Positions 1-6,653 of a stretch of DNA of 9,416 bases are shown in pieces. This DNA is from Paracoccaceae bacterium (lineage in GTDB: Bacteria > Pseudomonadota > Alphaproteobacteria > Rhodobacterales > Rhodobacteraceae). The stretch spans positions 1-9,416 of the forward strand of contig JAGRMK010000306.1 of the NCBI GenBank assembly GCA_020441345.1. Direction: 5' to 3'. A model generated the notes under the pieces. The model saw only the letters and a program-made list of their open reading frames with translations, was not told where the DNA came from and made no database searches. Both the position numbers and the translations under genes were made by a program. The first letter of the stretch is position 1. Every line of letters begins with the position of its first letter.

Positions 1-45
1 GGGGGCGCTGCCCCCCGGACCCCCCGGAGTATTTGCAACCAGAAA
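1..45. repeat. GC-rich hairpin and tandem repeat, probable Rhodobacterales intergenic repeat or 3'-end element
   Basis: Seen: GGGGGC (1-6) and GCCCCC (10-15) form a 6-bp stem around a GCT loop. The 9-mer CCCCCCGGA then occurs twice in perfect tandem (11-19 and 20-28), followed by ggagtattt (26-34) and a purine-rich stretch. Read in the direction of trpS, it lies just downstream of the trpS stop and would end an mRNA 3' region with a C/G-rich stem. From memory, elements with the same layout (a G/C hairpin, then a ggagtattt core, then a gaag-like run) are scattered between genes in Rhodobacterales genomes, but I could not search for copies. The window starts inside or at the edge of the element, so its full length and any U-tract beyond it are unknown. 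It may act as a transcription terminator for trpS. Confidence 0.5.
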
Positions 46-80
46 GAAGCCAGGGTTCGGGCAACGGGGCCGCGGATGCG

Positions 81-1121
81 TCAGATCCGTTTCGGCCCGA
101 CCATGCCTATTATGTCGTAGGTGGCGCGCAGCACCGGGGCGGTGATCTCGCGGGCGCGGGCGGCGCCGCGCGACAGGATGCGGTCGATCTCGTCCTCGTT
201 GTCCATCAGCCGGGCCATCTCGGCCGAGATCGGGGCCAGGCGCGCCACCGCCAGGTCGGCCAGCTGCGGCTTGAATTCGGAGAACGGGCGGCCGCCGAAT
301 TCGGCCAGCACCCGATCGACCGGCCGATCGGCGAGCGCGGCGTAGATGTTGACGAGGTTGCGCGCCTCGGGGCGGTGTTCCAGGCCCCGGGCCTCGGACG
401 GCAGAGGTTCGGAATCGGTCCTGGCGCGGCGAATCTTGCGGGCGATGGTGTCGGCATCGTCGCTCATGTTGATCCGGCTCTGGTCGGAGGGGTCGGATTT
501 GGACATTTTTCTGGAGCCGTCGCGCAGCGACATGACCCGGGTCGCGGCGCCTTCGATCACCGGTTCGGTGAGGGGGAAGAAATCGACGCCGTAGTCGTGG
601 TTGAACTTGGCGGCGATGTCGCGGGTCAGTTCGAGGTGCTGTTTCTGATCCTCGCCCACCGGTACATGCGTGGCGTGGTACAGAAGGATGTCGGCGGCCA
701 TCAGCGAAGGATAGGCGAACAGCCCAAGGCTCTCGGCCTCGGCGTTCTTGCCGGCGGTCTTGTCCTTCCATTGGGTCATGCGGTTCATCCAGCCCATCCG
801 CGCCACGCAGTTGAACACCCAGCCCAGTTCCGCATGCGCCGAAACCTGGCTCTGGTTGAACAGGATCGACTTGGCCGGATCGAGCCCCGCCGCCAGATAG
901 CCCGCTGCCAGTTCCCGGGTTTGCCGGCGCAGCGCCTCGGGGTCTTGCCAGGTGGTGATGGCATGCATGTCGACGACGCAATAGATCGTCTCGATGCCGC
1001 TGTCCTGCATGTCGACGAAGCGTTTGATCGCGCCCAGGTAATTGCCCAGCGTCAATCCGCCCGAAGGCTGGATGCCGGAAAACACGCGGGGCTTGAACTG
1101 GGCTTTGGGGGTGTCGGCCAT
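81..1121 (-). CDS. trpS: Tryptophanyl-tRNA synthetase (TrpRS)
   Basis: This cytoplasmic class I aminoacyl-tRNA synthetase (346 aa, normal bacterial length) charges tRNA-Trp with tryptophan using ATP. Seen: the HIGH-equivalent signature SGIQPSGGLTLGNYLGAIK (about residues 15-33), the conserved core AYPSLMAADILLYHATHVPV followed by GEDQKQHLELTRDIA (136-170), and an intact KMSKS loop (205-209). The C-terminal helical anticodon-binding part runs to VGPKRI. The ATG at 1119-1121 was chosen because the usual N-terminus begins just before the HIGH region and a GGAG lies 10 nt upstream. The reading frame stays open further upstream, but that extension does not look like protein and overlaps the divergent gene. 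The gene is divergent from the rhomboid-like gene (90 bp between starts), so it needs its own promoter, and the GC-rich repeat lies downstream. Identity is essentially certain; the exact start is likely. Confidence 0.97.
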   Translation of the reverse strand: MADTPKAQFKPRVFSGIQPSGGLTLGNYLGAIKRFVDMQDSGIETIYCVVDMHAITTWQDPEALRRQTRELAAGYLAAGLDPAKSILFNQSQVSAHAELGWVFNCVARMGWMNRMTQWKDKTAGKNAEAESLGLFAYPSLMAADILLYHATHVPVGEDQKQHLELTRDIAAKFNHDYGVDFFPLTEPVIEGAATRVMSLRDGSRKMSKSDPSDQSRINMSDDADTIARKIRRARTDSEPLPSEARGLEHRPEARNLVNIYAALADRPVDRVLAEFGGRPFSEFKPQLADLAVARLAPISAEMARLMDNEDEIDRILSRGAARAREITAPVLRATYDIIGMVGPKRI

Positions 1122-1153
1122 CGGAAAGGCACTCCGTGGTGGAAAAAACTCTG

Positions 1154-1183
1154 CGCCTCGCTTATCGCTGGCAGAGCGGGGCG
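1154..1183 (+). other. Inverted repeat upstream of the rhomboid-like gene
   Basis: CGCCTCGCT (1154-1162) can pair with AGCGGGGCG (1175-1183). As plus-strand RNA this gives a 9-bp stem with one G-U pair and a 12-nt loop; on the minus strand the same position is a C-A mismatch. It ends 28 nt before the rhomboid-like start codon and 16 nt before its ribosome-binding site, so it could be a leader hairpin of that mRNA. It also overlaps the proposed trpS promoter, so it could equally be chance or an operator. Confidence 0.3.
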
Positions 1184-1187
1184 TCAA
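1159..1187 (-). promoter_or_regulatory. Candidate sigma70-type promoter for trpS
   Basis: Read on the minus strand, TTGACG (1182-1187) matches five of six bases of the -35 consensus. The -10 is less clear: GATAAG (1161-1166) matches four of six at a 15-nt spacing, and TAAGCG (1159-1164) sits at 17 nt but matches only two. Transcription would start near 1150, leaving a leader of about 30 nt before the trpS ATG. The good -35 box and the need for a promoter in this divergent gap support it; the poor -10 keeps confidence low. Confidence 0.35.
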
Positions 1188-1211
1188 CCGAACCCCAGGA
1201 AGGAGCCCATC

Positions 1212-1943
1212 ATGCCCGATGACGAACGTGACCCTCTCGCCGATCTCAACGCCTCGCCGCTGAACCCCTTGCCGGGGGCGGTCTGGTTGCTGCTGCTGGC
1301 CGTGCTGGGGATCGAAGCGGTGCTCTGGGCCGCGGCGGCGGGGCTGATCGGCGGCGCGCAGGGCGTGGGCTGGCGGATCGAGGCGATCCAGCGCTTCGCC
1401 TTTTCCAGCGCGATTCAGGACTGGATGATCGAGAACATGCGCGCTCCGACCTCGCATCTGTTGCGCTATGTCACCTTCGGCTATGTCCATGGCACGCCGA
1501 TGCATGCGCTGTTCGGCGCGGTGCTGATCGCGGCCCTGGGCAAGATGGTCGCCGAGCGCTTTGGCACGGCGCGTTTCCTGGCGCTGACGCTGGTGGTGCC
1601 GATGCTGGCGGCGGCGATCTTTGGCGCGGTGGTCGGTGTGGATCAGCGCGGCTGGTTGTTCGGGGCGATGCCGTTGGTCTTTGCGCTGGTCGGTGCCTTC
1701 ACCTGGATCAAGTGGCGCGAGGCCGATGGCGACCGCGCCGGGCGGCAGCGGGCTTTCGGCATGGTTGCGATCCTGCTGGCGGCGCGGCTCGGGTTCGGGC
1801 TTCTGGTCGAATCCGGTCCGTCCTGGATCGCCGAGGTCGCGGCCTTCGGCCTTGGTTTCGCGGCGTCGGCGCTGGTTCTTGGGCCGGGTAGTTGGGCGCG
1901 GCTGCGCGCCCGGATCAAGGGCCAGGGCCGCACCGCTCCGTAA
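1212..1943 (+). CDS. Rhomboid-family membrane protein, predicted pseudoprotease
   Basis: This 243-aa inner-membrane protein has about six hydrophobic segments (roughly 22-43, 95-112, 121-142, 147-166, 182-199, 205-225), which is the bacterial rhomboid core topology. The fold shows in the TM2 region YVTFGYVHGTPMHALFG (90-102), where H93 and H98 match the two TM2 histidines of E. coli GlpG, and in EKRLG-like AERFG (114-118). The catalytic positions are changed. GlpG GLSG is here GAMP (151-154), so the serine nucleophile is Met153. The TM6 histidine of AHIAGL is Glu208 in AEVAAF. The oxyanion asparagine after the second TM2 His is Gly102. It should therefore not cleave peptide bonds but may bind or route membrane proteins, as iRhoms and derlins do. 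The ATG at 1212 follows a strong AGGAAGGAG with about 6-nt spacing; the open frame upstream runs antisense to trpS. Family is inferred by eye. Confidence 0.8.
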   Translation: MPDDERDPLADLNASPLNPLPGAVWLLLLAVLGIEAVLWAAAAGLIGGAQGVGWRIEAIQRFAFSSAIQDWMIENMRAPTSHLLRYVTFGYVHGTPMHALFGAVLIAALGKMVAERFGTARFLALTLVVPMLAAAIFGAVVGVDQRGWLFGAMPLVFALVGAFTWIKWREADGDRAGRQRAFGMVAILLAARLGFGLLVESGPSWIAEVAAFGLGFAASALVLGPGSWARLRARIKGQGRTAP

Positions 1944-1981
1944 CCCGTTGGCCCGAACCCGCCCCGGCTCTGTTGCCGTGC

Positions 1982-2009
1982 TTGCTCTGGTCCCGCAATC
2001 GGCTAGGCT
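1982..2009 (+). promoter_or_regulatory. Candidate promoter for the GlsB-family gene
   Basis: TTGCTC (1982-1987) and TAGGCT (2004-2009) are separated by 16 nt, which would put the start of transcription near 2016 and give a leader of roughly 23 nt before the ATG at 2039. Each hexamer matches only three consensus bases, but the TTG and T-A-....-T positions that matter most are present. The gene may also be read from the rhomboid-like gene upstream, 95 nt away. Confidence 0.3.
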
Positions 2010-2038
2010 TGTGACCGGATCAACACAAGGAGAGCATC

Positions 2039-2272
2039 ATGGGTTGGATCGGAGCCATCATCATTGGCGGTCTGGCAGGCTGGATCGCCTCGCGGTTCAT
2101 GAACTCGAACACCGGGATCATCGTCAACATCATCCTGGGGATCGTCGGCGCGATTGTCGCAAGCTTCCTGTTCGGAATGGTCGGCGTGAATTTCTCGGGG
2201 GTTTTCGGGTATCTGATCTCGGGGTTCATCGGCGCCGTGATCCTGATTGCCGTCGGCCGCAAGGTGTTCTAG
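2039..2272 (+). CDS. GlsB/YeaQ/YmgE-family small membrane protein (transglycosylase-associated protein family)
   Basis: This 77-aa, very hydrophobic protein has three predicted membrane segments (about 1-20, 28-49, 54-73) rich in glycine. Its start MGWIGAIIIGGLAGWIASRF and middle NIILGIVGAIVASFLF are typical of the family called transglycosylase-associated protein (Pfam PF04226). The biochemical role of the family is not established; members are often small stress- or stationary-phase-linked inner-membrane proteins. AAGGAG sits 7 nt before the ATG and fixes the start. The gene lies 95 nt after the rhomboid-like gene on the same strand. Its TAG stop (2270-2272) interlocks with the TAG stop of murJ on the other strand inside the palindrome CTAG, so the two convergent genes have no spacer. 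Family assignment is strong; function is unknown. Confidence 0.88.
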   Translation: MGWIGAIIIGGLAGWIASRFMNSNTGIIVNIILGIVGAIVASFLFGMVGVNFSGVFGYLISGFIGAVILIAVGRKVF

Positions 2273-3831
2273 CCGCCCCGCCGCAGGGCCGATTTGAAAT
2301 CGGCCAGGCGGAAGGCGCCGATCAGGCCACCGATCCCGAAATAGCTGATCATCCCGGCGAGGATCAGCAGCAGGACCGCAACATAGCGCCAGCCAGGCGC
2401 GCCCAGCATCGGCGCAAGGCCGGTCTGCACAGCCCAGAGCACGACGCCCATCAGCGCCGAGGCCAGCAGAATGCGCGGCACGCGGCGGCGCAGCCCGTCG
2501 TCGATGCGGACTGCCTCGCCCATGGCGCGGCTGCCGCGCCAAAGCTGCCAGACCATCGCCCAGCCCGCCGCAGATGTGGCCAGCGCGGCGGCGATGTAGC
2601 CGATCACCGGCGCCAGTCCGACCGCCAGAAGCGCGTTCACGATCATCGACACGACCGCGTAATAGAACGGGCGGCGCGTGTCCTCGCGGGCGAAAAACAG
2701 CGGCTGCAGCACCTTTTGCAACACGAAAGCCGGCAGGCCCACGCCATAGACCGCCACGGCCAGCGCGGTCGCCGCCGTGTCGGCGGCGGTAAAGCGCCCG
2801 CGTTCGAACAGCACCGAGACCAGCGGCACGGCCGAGACCACCAGCGCCACCGCGGCGGGCAGGGTCAGGGCCAGCGCGAATTCCGCCGCGCGGTTCGCCG
2901 AATGGCGCGCTCCGCCGGTGTCATCGGCCTTCAGGCGGCGCGACAGGTCGGGCAACAGAACCACGCCGATGGCAATTGCCACCACGCCCAAGGGCAGTTG
3001 ATAAAGACGGTCGGCGTTATAAAGCCAGGCCACCGCGTCGCCGAAATAGCTGCTGACCTGGCGGCCAACCAGAAGGTTGATCTGCACCACACCTCCCGCC
3101 AGCATCGCCGGGGCGGCGATGATCGCGAGCCGCTTCATGTCCGGGCTCAGGCGGGGCCAGCGCGGCGTCAGGGTGAAGCCGGCGCGTTTCGCGGCCCACC
3201 AGACCAGCGCCAGTTGCGCCATCCCGGCCACCGGGATCGCCCAGGTGATCGCCAGGCCGGGGTCCAGCCCCATCAGCGGGTCATCGCCCATCATCATCGC
3301 ACCCGTCAGCGCGGCGATGAAGATCACATTCAAAAGCACCGGTGCCGCGGCGGCGGCGGCAAAGCGCCCGGTGGCGTTCAACACCCCCGAGGCCAGCGCC
3401 GCCAGCGAGATGAACAGGATATAGGGAAAGGCGATGCGGCCATAGATCACCGCAAGGTCGAATCGTTCGTCGCCATGAAACCCCGAAGCCATGGCCAGCA
3501 CCAGCCAGGGCATGAACACCTGCGCCAGCAGGGTCAGACCCAGAACGACGGTGGCTAGGCCCGACAAAGCCTCGCGGGCGAATTCCCCGGCGCCTTCGCC
3601 CGCCTCGTATTTCTTGGCGAACATCGGCACGAAGGCGGTGTTGAACGCGCCCTCGGCAAAGAACCGGCGGAACATGTTGGGCAGCGAAAAGGCGACGATG
3701 AAGGCCTGCGCGGCAGGGCCGGTGCCCAGAACCGCCGCGATCCAGGCGTCGCGCACGAAACCCAGGATGCGACTGGCCAGTGTCCAGCCGCCCACGGTGG
3801 CGAAACTGCGCACCAGACGGATCGGTTTCAT
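2269..3831 (-). CDS. murJ: Lipid II flippase MurJ (MviN)
   Basis: This polytopic inner-membrane protein of the MOP superfamily (520 aa, close to the 511 aa of E. coli MurJ) moves lipid II to the outer face of the membrane for peptidoglycan synthesis. Seen: the N-terminal signature LASRILGFVRDAWIAAVLG (18-36), then SLPNMFRRFFAEGAFNTAFV (49-68), and YNADRLYQLPLGVVAIAIG (271-289) followed by LLPDLSRRL. The essential cavity arginines of E. coli (R18, R24, R52, R270) match R21, R27, R55 and R275; E. coli D39 corresponds to Gln42. The ATG (3829-3831) overlaps the glnD TGA in ATGA and has no strong ribosome-binding site, which suggests translation by reinitiation after glnD. The stop overlaps that of the convergent GlsB-family gene. 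Identity is secure. Confidence 0.96.
   Translation of the reverse strand: MKPIRLVRSFATVGGWTLASRILGFVRDAWIAAVLGTGPAAQAFIVAFSLPNMFRRFFAEGAFNTAFVPMFAKKYEAGEGAGEFAREALSGLATVVLGLTLLAQVFMPWLVLAMASGFHGDERFDLAVIYGRIAFPYILFISLAALASGVLNATGRFAAAAAAPVLLNVIFIAALTGAMMMGDDPLMGLDPGLAITWAIPVAGMAQLALVWWAAKRAGFTLTPRWPRLSPDMKRLAIIAAPAMLAGGVVQINLLVGRQVSSYFGDAVAWLYNADRLYQLPLGVVAIAIGVVLLPDLSRRLKADDTGGARHSANRAAEFALALTLPAAVALVVSAVPLVSVLFERGRFTAADTAATALAVAVYGVGLPAFVLQKVLQPLFFAREDTRRPFYYAVVSMIVNALLAVGLAPVIGYIAAALATSAAGWAMVWQLWRGSRAMGEAVRIDDGLRRRVPRILLASALMGVVLWAVQTGLAPMLGAPGWRYVAVLLLILAGMISYFGIGGLIGAFRLADFKSALRRGG
2278..2311. terminator. Near-symmetric stem-loop at the convergent gene junction
   Basis: GGCCGATTTGAAATCGGCC (2287-2305) is a perfect inverted repeat, 8 bp with a 3-nt loop. 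On the plus strand an outer CCGCC (2278-2282) can pair with GGCGG (2307-2311) across a small internal loop. It begins 5 nt after the GlsB-family stop and lies wholly within the last codons of murJ (…ADFKSALRR…). No U-run follows on either strand, so it is not a classical intrinsic terminator. It could still cap the 3' end of the plus transcript, block RNase, or work with Rho. The palindrome is seen directly; its role is inferred. Confidence 0.4.
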
Positions 3832-6641
3832 GCCTGCGCGGCCCGTTTGGCGCCCGCGTCGATCGCTTCTCGCAGCTTCTTTTCCAGCGCTTCCTGGCGC
3901 GATCTGGTGTGCAGCTTCAAACCGAACATGTCCTTGACATAGAAGGTATCGACCACCTGCACGCCATAGGTCGCGATCACCGCGCTGGCGATATAGATGT
4001 TGTTCGCCGCCAAGGTGCGCGTCAGGTCATACAGAAGGCCGGGGCGGTCGCGGGTATCGACCTCGATGATCGTGTAGATGTCCGAGCCGTCGTTGTCGAA
4101 GGCGATGTTGGTCGGCACCCGGAACTGGCGCTCGCGCTTCTTGACCTTGTCGCGGCTTTTCAATGCCTCGGTGGCGACGATCTCGCCGGCAAAGGTGCGT
4201 TCGATCATCTTGCGCAGACGTGGCATGCGCTCTTGCTCATAGGGATGTCCCTCGGCGTCCTGGATCCAGAACACCGCCGTCGCATAGCCGTCTTTCGAGG
4301 TATAGGTGCGCGCATCGACGATATTCGCGCCAACCAGCGCCAGCGCCCCGGCGAGCCGCGAGAAAATCCCCGGATGATCGGCCAGGGCAAAGGCGGCGCG
4401 GGTCGCATCGCGCCCTTCGTCCAGATGCAGATCGACGCGGATCTCCGAATCCCCCAGATCGCGCAGCATCGACGCGAAAACGATATGCGTTTCGGTCGGC
4501 AGCCCCTGCCAATAAGGGCCGTAATGGCGCGCGGTCTCGGTGCGCAGATCGGCCCGCGGCCAATCCGCCAGCGCCTCGCGCAGGGCGCGCTTGGCCTCGT
4601 CCTCGCGGTGTGAGCGGTTCAGCGCCTCGACCCCCTGTTCCAGCGCGATCTCCGTGTCGGCGTAGAGCTGGCGCAGCAGCATCGCTTTCCAGTTGTTCCA
4701 AGTGCCCGGCCCGACGCCACGGATGTCGCAGACGGTCAAGACGGTCAGCAGGTCCAGCCGCTTTTTCGATTTCACCGCCTTGGCGAAATCGCGCACCGTG
4801 CGCGGGTCTCCGATGTCGCGTTTTTGCGCCACGTCGGACATCAGCAGGTGATGGCGCACCAGCCATTCCACGGTTTCGCTGTCTTCGGCATTCAGCCGCA
4901 GGCGGGGAGCGATGCGCCGCGCGATCTGTGCACCCAGAACCGAATGATCCTCGGGCCGGCCCTTGCCGATGTCGTGCAACAACAGCGCGACATAGAGCAC
5001 CTTGCGATTCACGCCGTCGGTCAGGATCTTCGACGCGACCGGCAATTCCTCGACCAGTTCCTTGCGCTCGATCTGCGCCAGGGTGCTGATGCACTGGATG
5101 GTATGCTCATCGACCGTATAGTGGTGGTAGACGTTGAATTGCATCATCGCCACGATCGGTTCGAATTCGGGGATGAAAGCCGACAGCACGCCCAATTCGT
5201 TCATCCGCCTGAGTGCGCGTTCCGGGTTGCCGTGCTTAAGCAGCAGATCCAGGAAGATTCGCACAGCTTCGGCGTTCTCGCGGACCTCGCCGTCGATCTT
5301 GTCCAGATTGGCGGCGATCAGCCGCATCGCGTCGGGGTGGATCAGCAAGCCGGTGCGCAGCGCTTCCTCGAAGATCCGCAGCAGGTTGACCGGGTTCTCG
5401 AGAAACGCCTGGGGGTCGGCGACGTTCAGTCGGTTCAGATCGACGCGATAGCCATCCTTGACCTTCTTGCGCCGCCTGAGCAGACCCAGCAGCGCCGGCA
5501 ACCGTTTGACATGGCGGTTTTCCAGCGCGGTCAAGAAGATCCGCGTCAGTTCCCCGACCTGCGTGGCGTGACGGAAATAGGATTGCATGAAATGCTCGAC
5601 CGCGCGGCGCCCGCCGTGGTCCAGAAAACCCATGCGCTCGGCGACCTCGGGTTGCAGGTCGAAGGTCAGCTGATCGACCGCGCGCCCGGTGAGGTGATGC
5701 ATGTGGCACCGCACCGCCCAAAGAAAGGTCTCTGCGGCGCGAAAGCTCTGGTATTCTGCCTCGGTGAAAAAGCCATGCGCCACCAGTTCGGCGGCCTTTT
5801 CGACGCCATAGATGTATTTGGCGATCCAGTAGAGGGTTTGCAGGTCTCGCAACCCGCCCTTGCCCTCTTTGACATTGGGCTCCAGCATGTAACGCTGTCC
5901 GCCCTGTTTCTGGTGACGGGCGTCGCGCTCGGCCAGTTTGGCCTCGACGAAGTCGGCCTGGGTATCGGTGAACAGTTCCTTCCAGAGCCGGGTTTTCAAC
6001 TCGACCGCCAGTGTTTCGTTGCCGGTCAGGAAGCGTTGCTCCAGCAGCGCGGTGCGGATCGTGTAATCCTCGCGGCCAAGACGCAGGCAATCGTCGATGG
6101 TGCGGCTGGAATGGCCGATCTTCAGCTTCAGATCCCACAAAATATATAGCGTCGATTCGATCACGCTCTCTGCCCAACCGGTGACCTTGTAGGGGGTCAG
6201 AAACAGCAGATCGACATCGGACTGCGGCGCCATCTCGGCGCGGCCATAGCCGCCGACGGCCAGAACGGCCATGCGCTGTCCCTCGGTCGGGGCATGGTTG
6301 ACGTGCAGATGGCGCTGCGCGACGTTCAAGGCGCAGGTCACGACGATATCGGTCAGCCAGGTCTGGGCGCGCACGAAAGACCGCGCCTCACGCGGGGCGG
6401 CGGCCAGAGCGCTTTGCAGAGCCTCGTTGCCGTGACGCAGCGTGTCGAGCAGGGTCTTGACGGTAAAGGCCCGGATGTCGCGCGCCTCTGTCAGATCGAC
6501 CAGCCCCCCGGACAGGCGCGCGTCCAGCTGGGCAAGATCGCAGATCGCGGCTTCGGCACAGATCAGCGGCTCATCGGGTGCCGGAGGGTTTGCATAGCCA
6601 CAGGTCACGGGGGCAACCCCGGCGGATTCAGTCAGAGCCAC
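3828..6641 (-). CDS. glnD: Bifunctional uridylyltransferase/uridylyl-removing enzyme GlnD (PII sensor)
   Basis: GlnD is a cytoplasmic nitrogen sensor: it uridylylates PII proteins (GlnB/GlnK) when glutamine is low and removes UMP when glutamine is high. At 937 aa it is full length. Domains in order: nucleotidyltransferase with AVGGYGRAEMAPQSDVDLLF (128-147; catalytic-type D142 and D144), a helical linker, an HD hydrolase domain (about 505-620) with EHTIQ (512-516), LLHDIGKG (554-561) and RHH (596-598), then two ACT glutamine-sensing domains (about 735-800, with DHPGIFSRLAGAL, and about 855-925, with DRPGLLYDLTRTLA). Both active sites look intact. The start is GTG (6639-6641), the first start after the upstream stop in the same frame, with AAGGGG 5 nt ahead that overlaps the stop of the lipoprotein gene. 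It is the middle gene of a coupled unit with murJ. Confidence 0.97.
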   Translation of the reverse strand: MALTESAGVAPVTCGYANPPAPDEPLICAEAAICDLAQLDARLSGGLVDLTEARDIRAFTVKTLLDTLRHGNEALQSALAAAPREARSFVRAQTWLTDIVVTCALNVAQRHLHVNHAPTEGQRMAVLAVGGYGRAEMAPQSDVDLLFLTPYKVTGWAESVIESTLYILWDLKLKIGHSSRTIDDCLRLGREDYTIRTALLEQRFLTGNETLAVELKTRLWKELFTDTQADFVEAKLAERDARHQKQGGQRYMLEPNVKEGKGGLRDLQTLYWIAKYIYGVEKAAELVAHGFFTEAEYQSFRAAETFLWAVRCHMHHLTGRAVDQLTFDLQPEVAERMGFLDHGGRRAVEHFMQSYFRHATQVGELTRIFLTALENRHVKRLPALLGLLRRRKKVKDGYRVDLNRLNVADPQAFLENPVNLLRIFEEALRTGLLIHPDAMRLIAANLDKIDGEVRENAEAVRIFLDLLLKHGNPERALRRMNELGVLSAFIPEFEPIVAMMQFNVYHHYTVDEHTIQCISTLAQIERKELVEELPVASKILTDGVNRKVLYVALLLHDIGKGRPEDHSVLGAQIARRIAPRLRLNAEDSETVEWLVRHHLLMSDVAQKRDIGDPRTVRDFAKAVKSKKRLDLLTVLTVCDIRGVGPGTWNNWKAMLLRQLYADTEIALEQGVEALNRSHREDEAKRALREALADWPRADLRTETARHYGPYWQGLPTETHIVFASMLRDLGDSEIRVDLHLDEGRDATRAAFALADHPGIFSRLAGALALVGANIVDARTYTSKDGYATAVFWIQDAEGHPYEQERMPRLRKMIERTFAGEIVATEALKSRDKVKKRERQFRVPTNIAFDNDGSDIYTIIEVDTRDRPGLLYDLTRTLAANNIYIASAVIATYGVQVVDTFYVKDMFGLKLHTRSRQEALEKKLREAIDAGAKRAAQA

Positions 6642-6653
6642 GATGTCCCCTTA
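6639..6653 (-). promoter_or_regulatory. Stop/RBS/start junction of the lipoprotein gene and glnD
   Basis: On the minus strand the junction reads TAAGGGGACATCGTG. The last two bases of the lipoprotein TAA form part of the purine-rich AAGGGG that serves as ribosome-binding site for the GTG start of glnD, 9 nt after the stop. The two genes are in the same frame, so no initiation codon other than this GTG is available before the stop. This decides the glnD start and implies translational coupling. Confidence 0.65.

Noticed and set aside
33..1211. Long plus-strand open frame leading into the rhomboid-like gene
   Set aside because: It is antisense to trpS, has no membrane or domain character, and the strong ribosome-binding site and family-like N-terminus point to the ATG at 1212.
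1621..3558. 645-codon plus-strand open frame
   Set aside because: It is a frame-shifted shadow of the rhomboid-like gene and an antisense shadow of murJ, rich in Arg, Gln and His repeats as expected from high-GC complementary frames.
4824..6149. 441-codon plus-strand open frame inside glnD
   Set aside because: It lies wholly antisense to a well-recognised, intact glnD and shows no domain or ribosome-binding site.
6639..6653. Possible readthrough fusion of lipoprotein and GlnD, which share a frame across a single TAA
   Set aside because: A periplasmic lipoprotein fused to a cytoplasmic enzyme makes little sense, and a ribosome-binding site and GTG start are present; no readthrough signal is visible.
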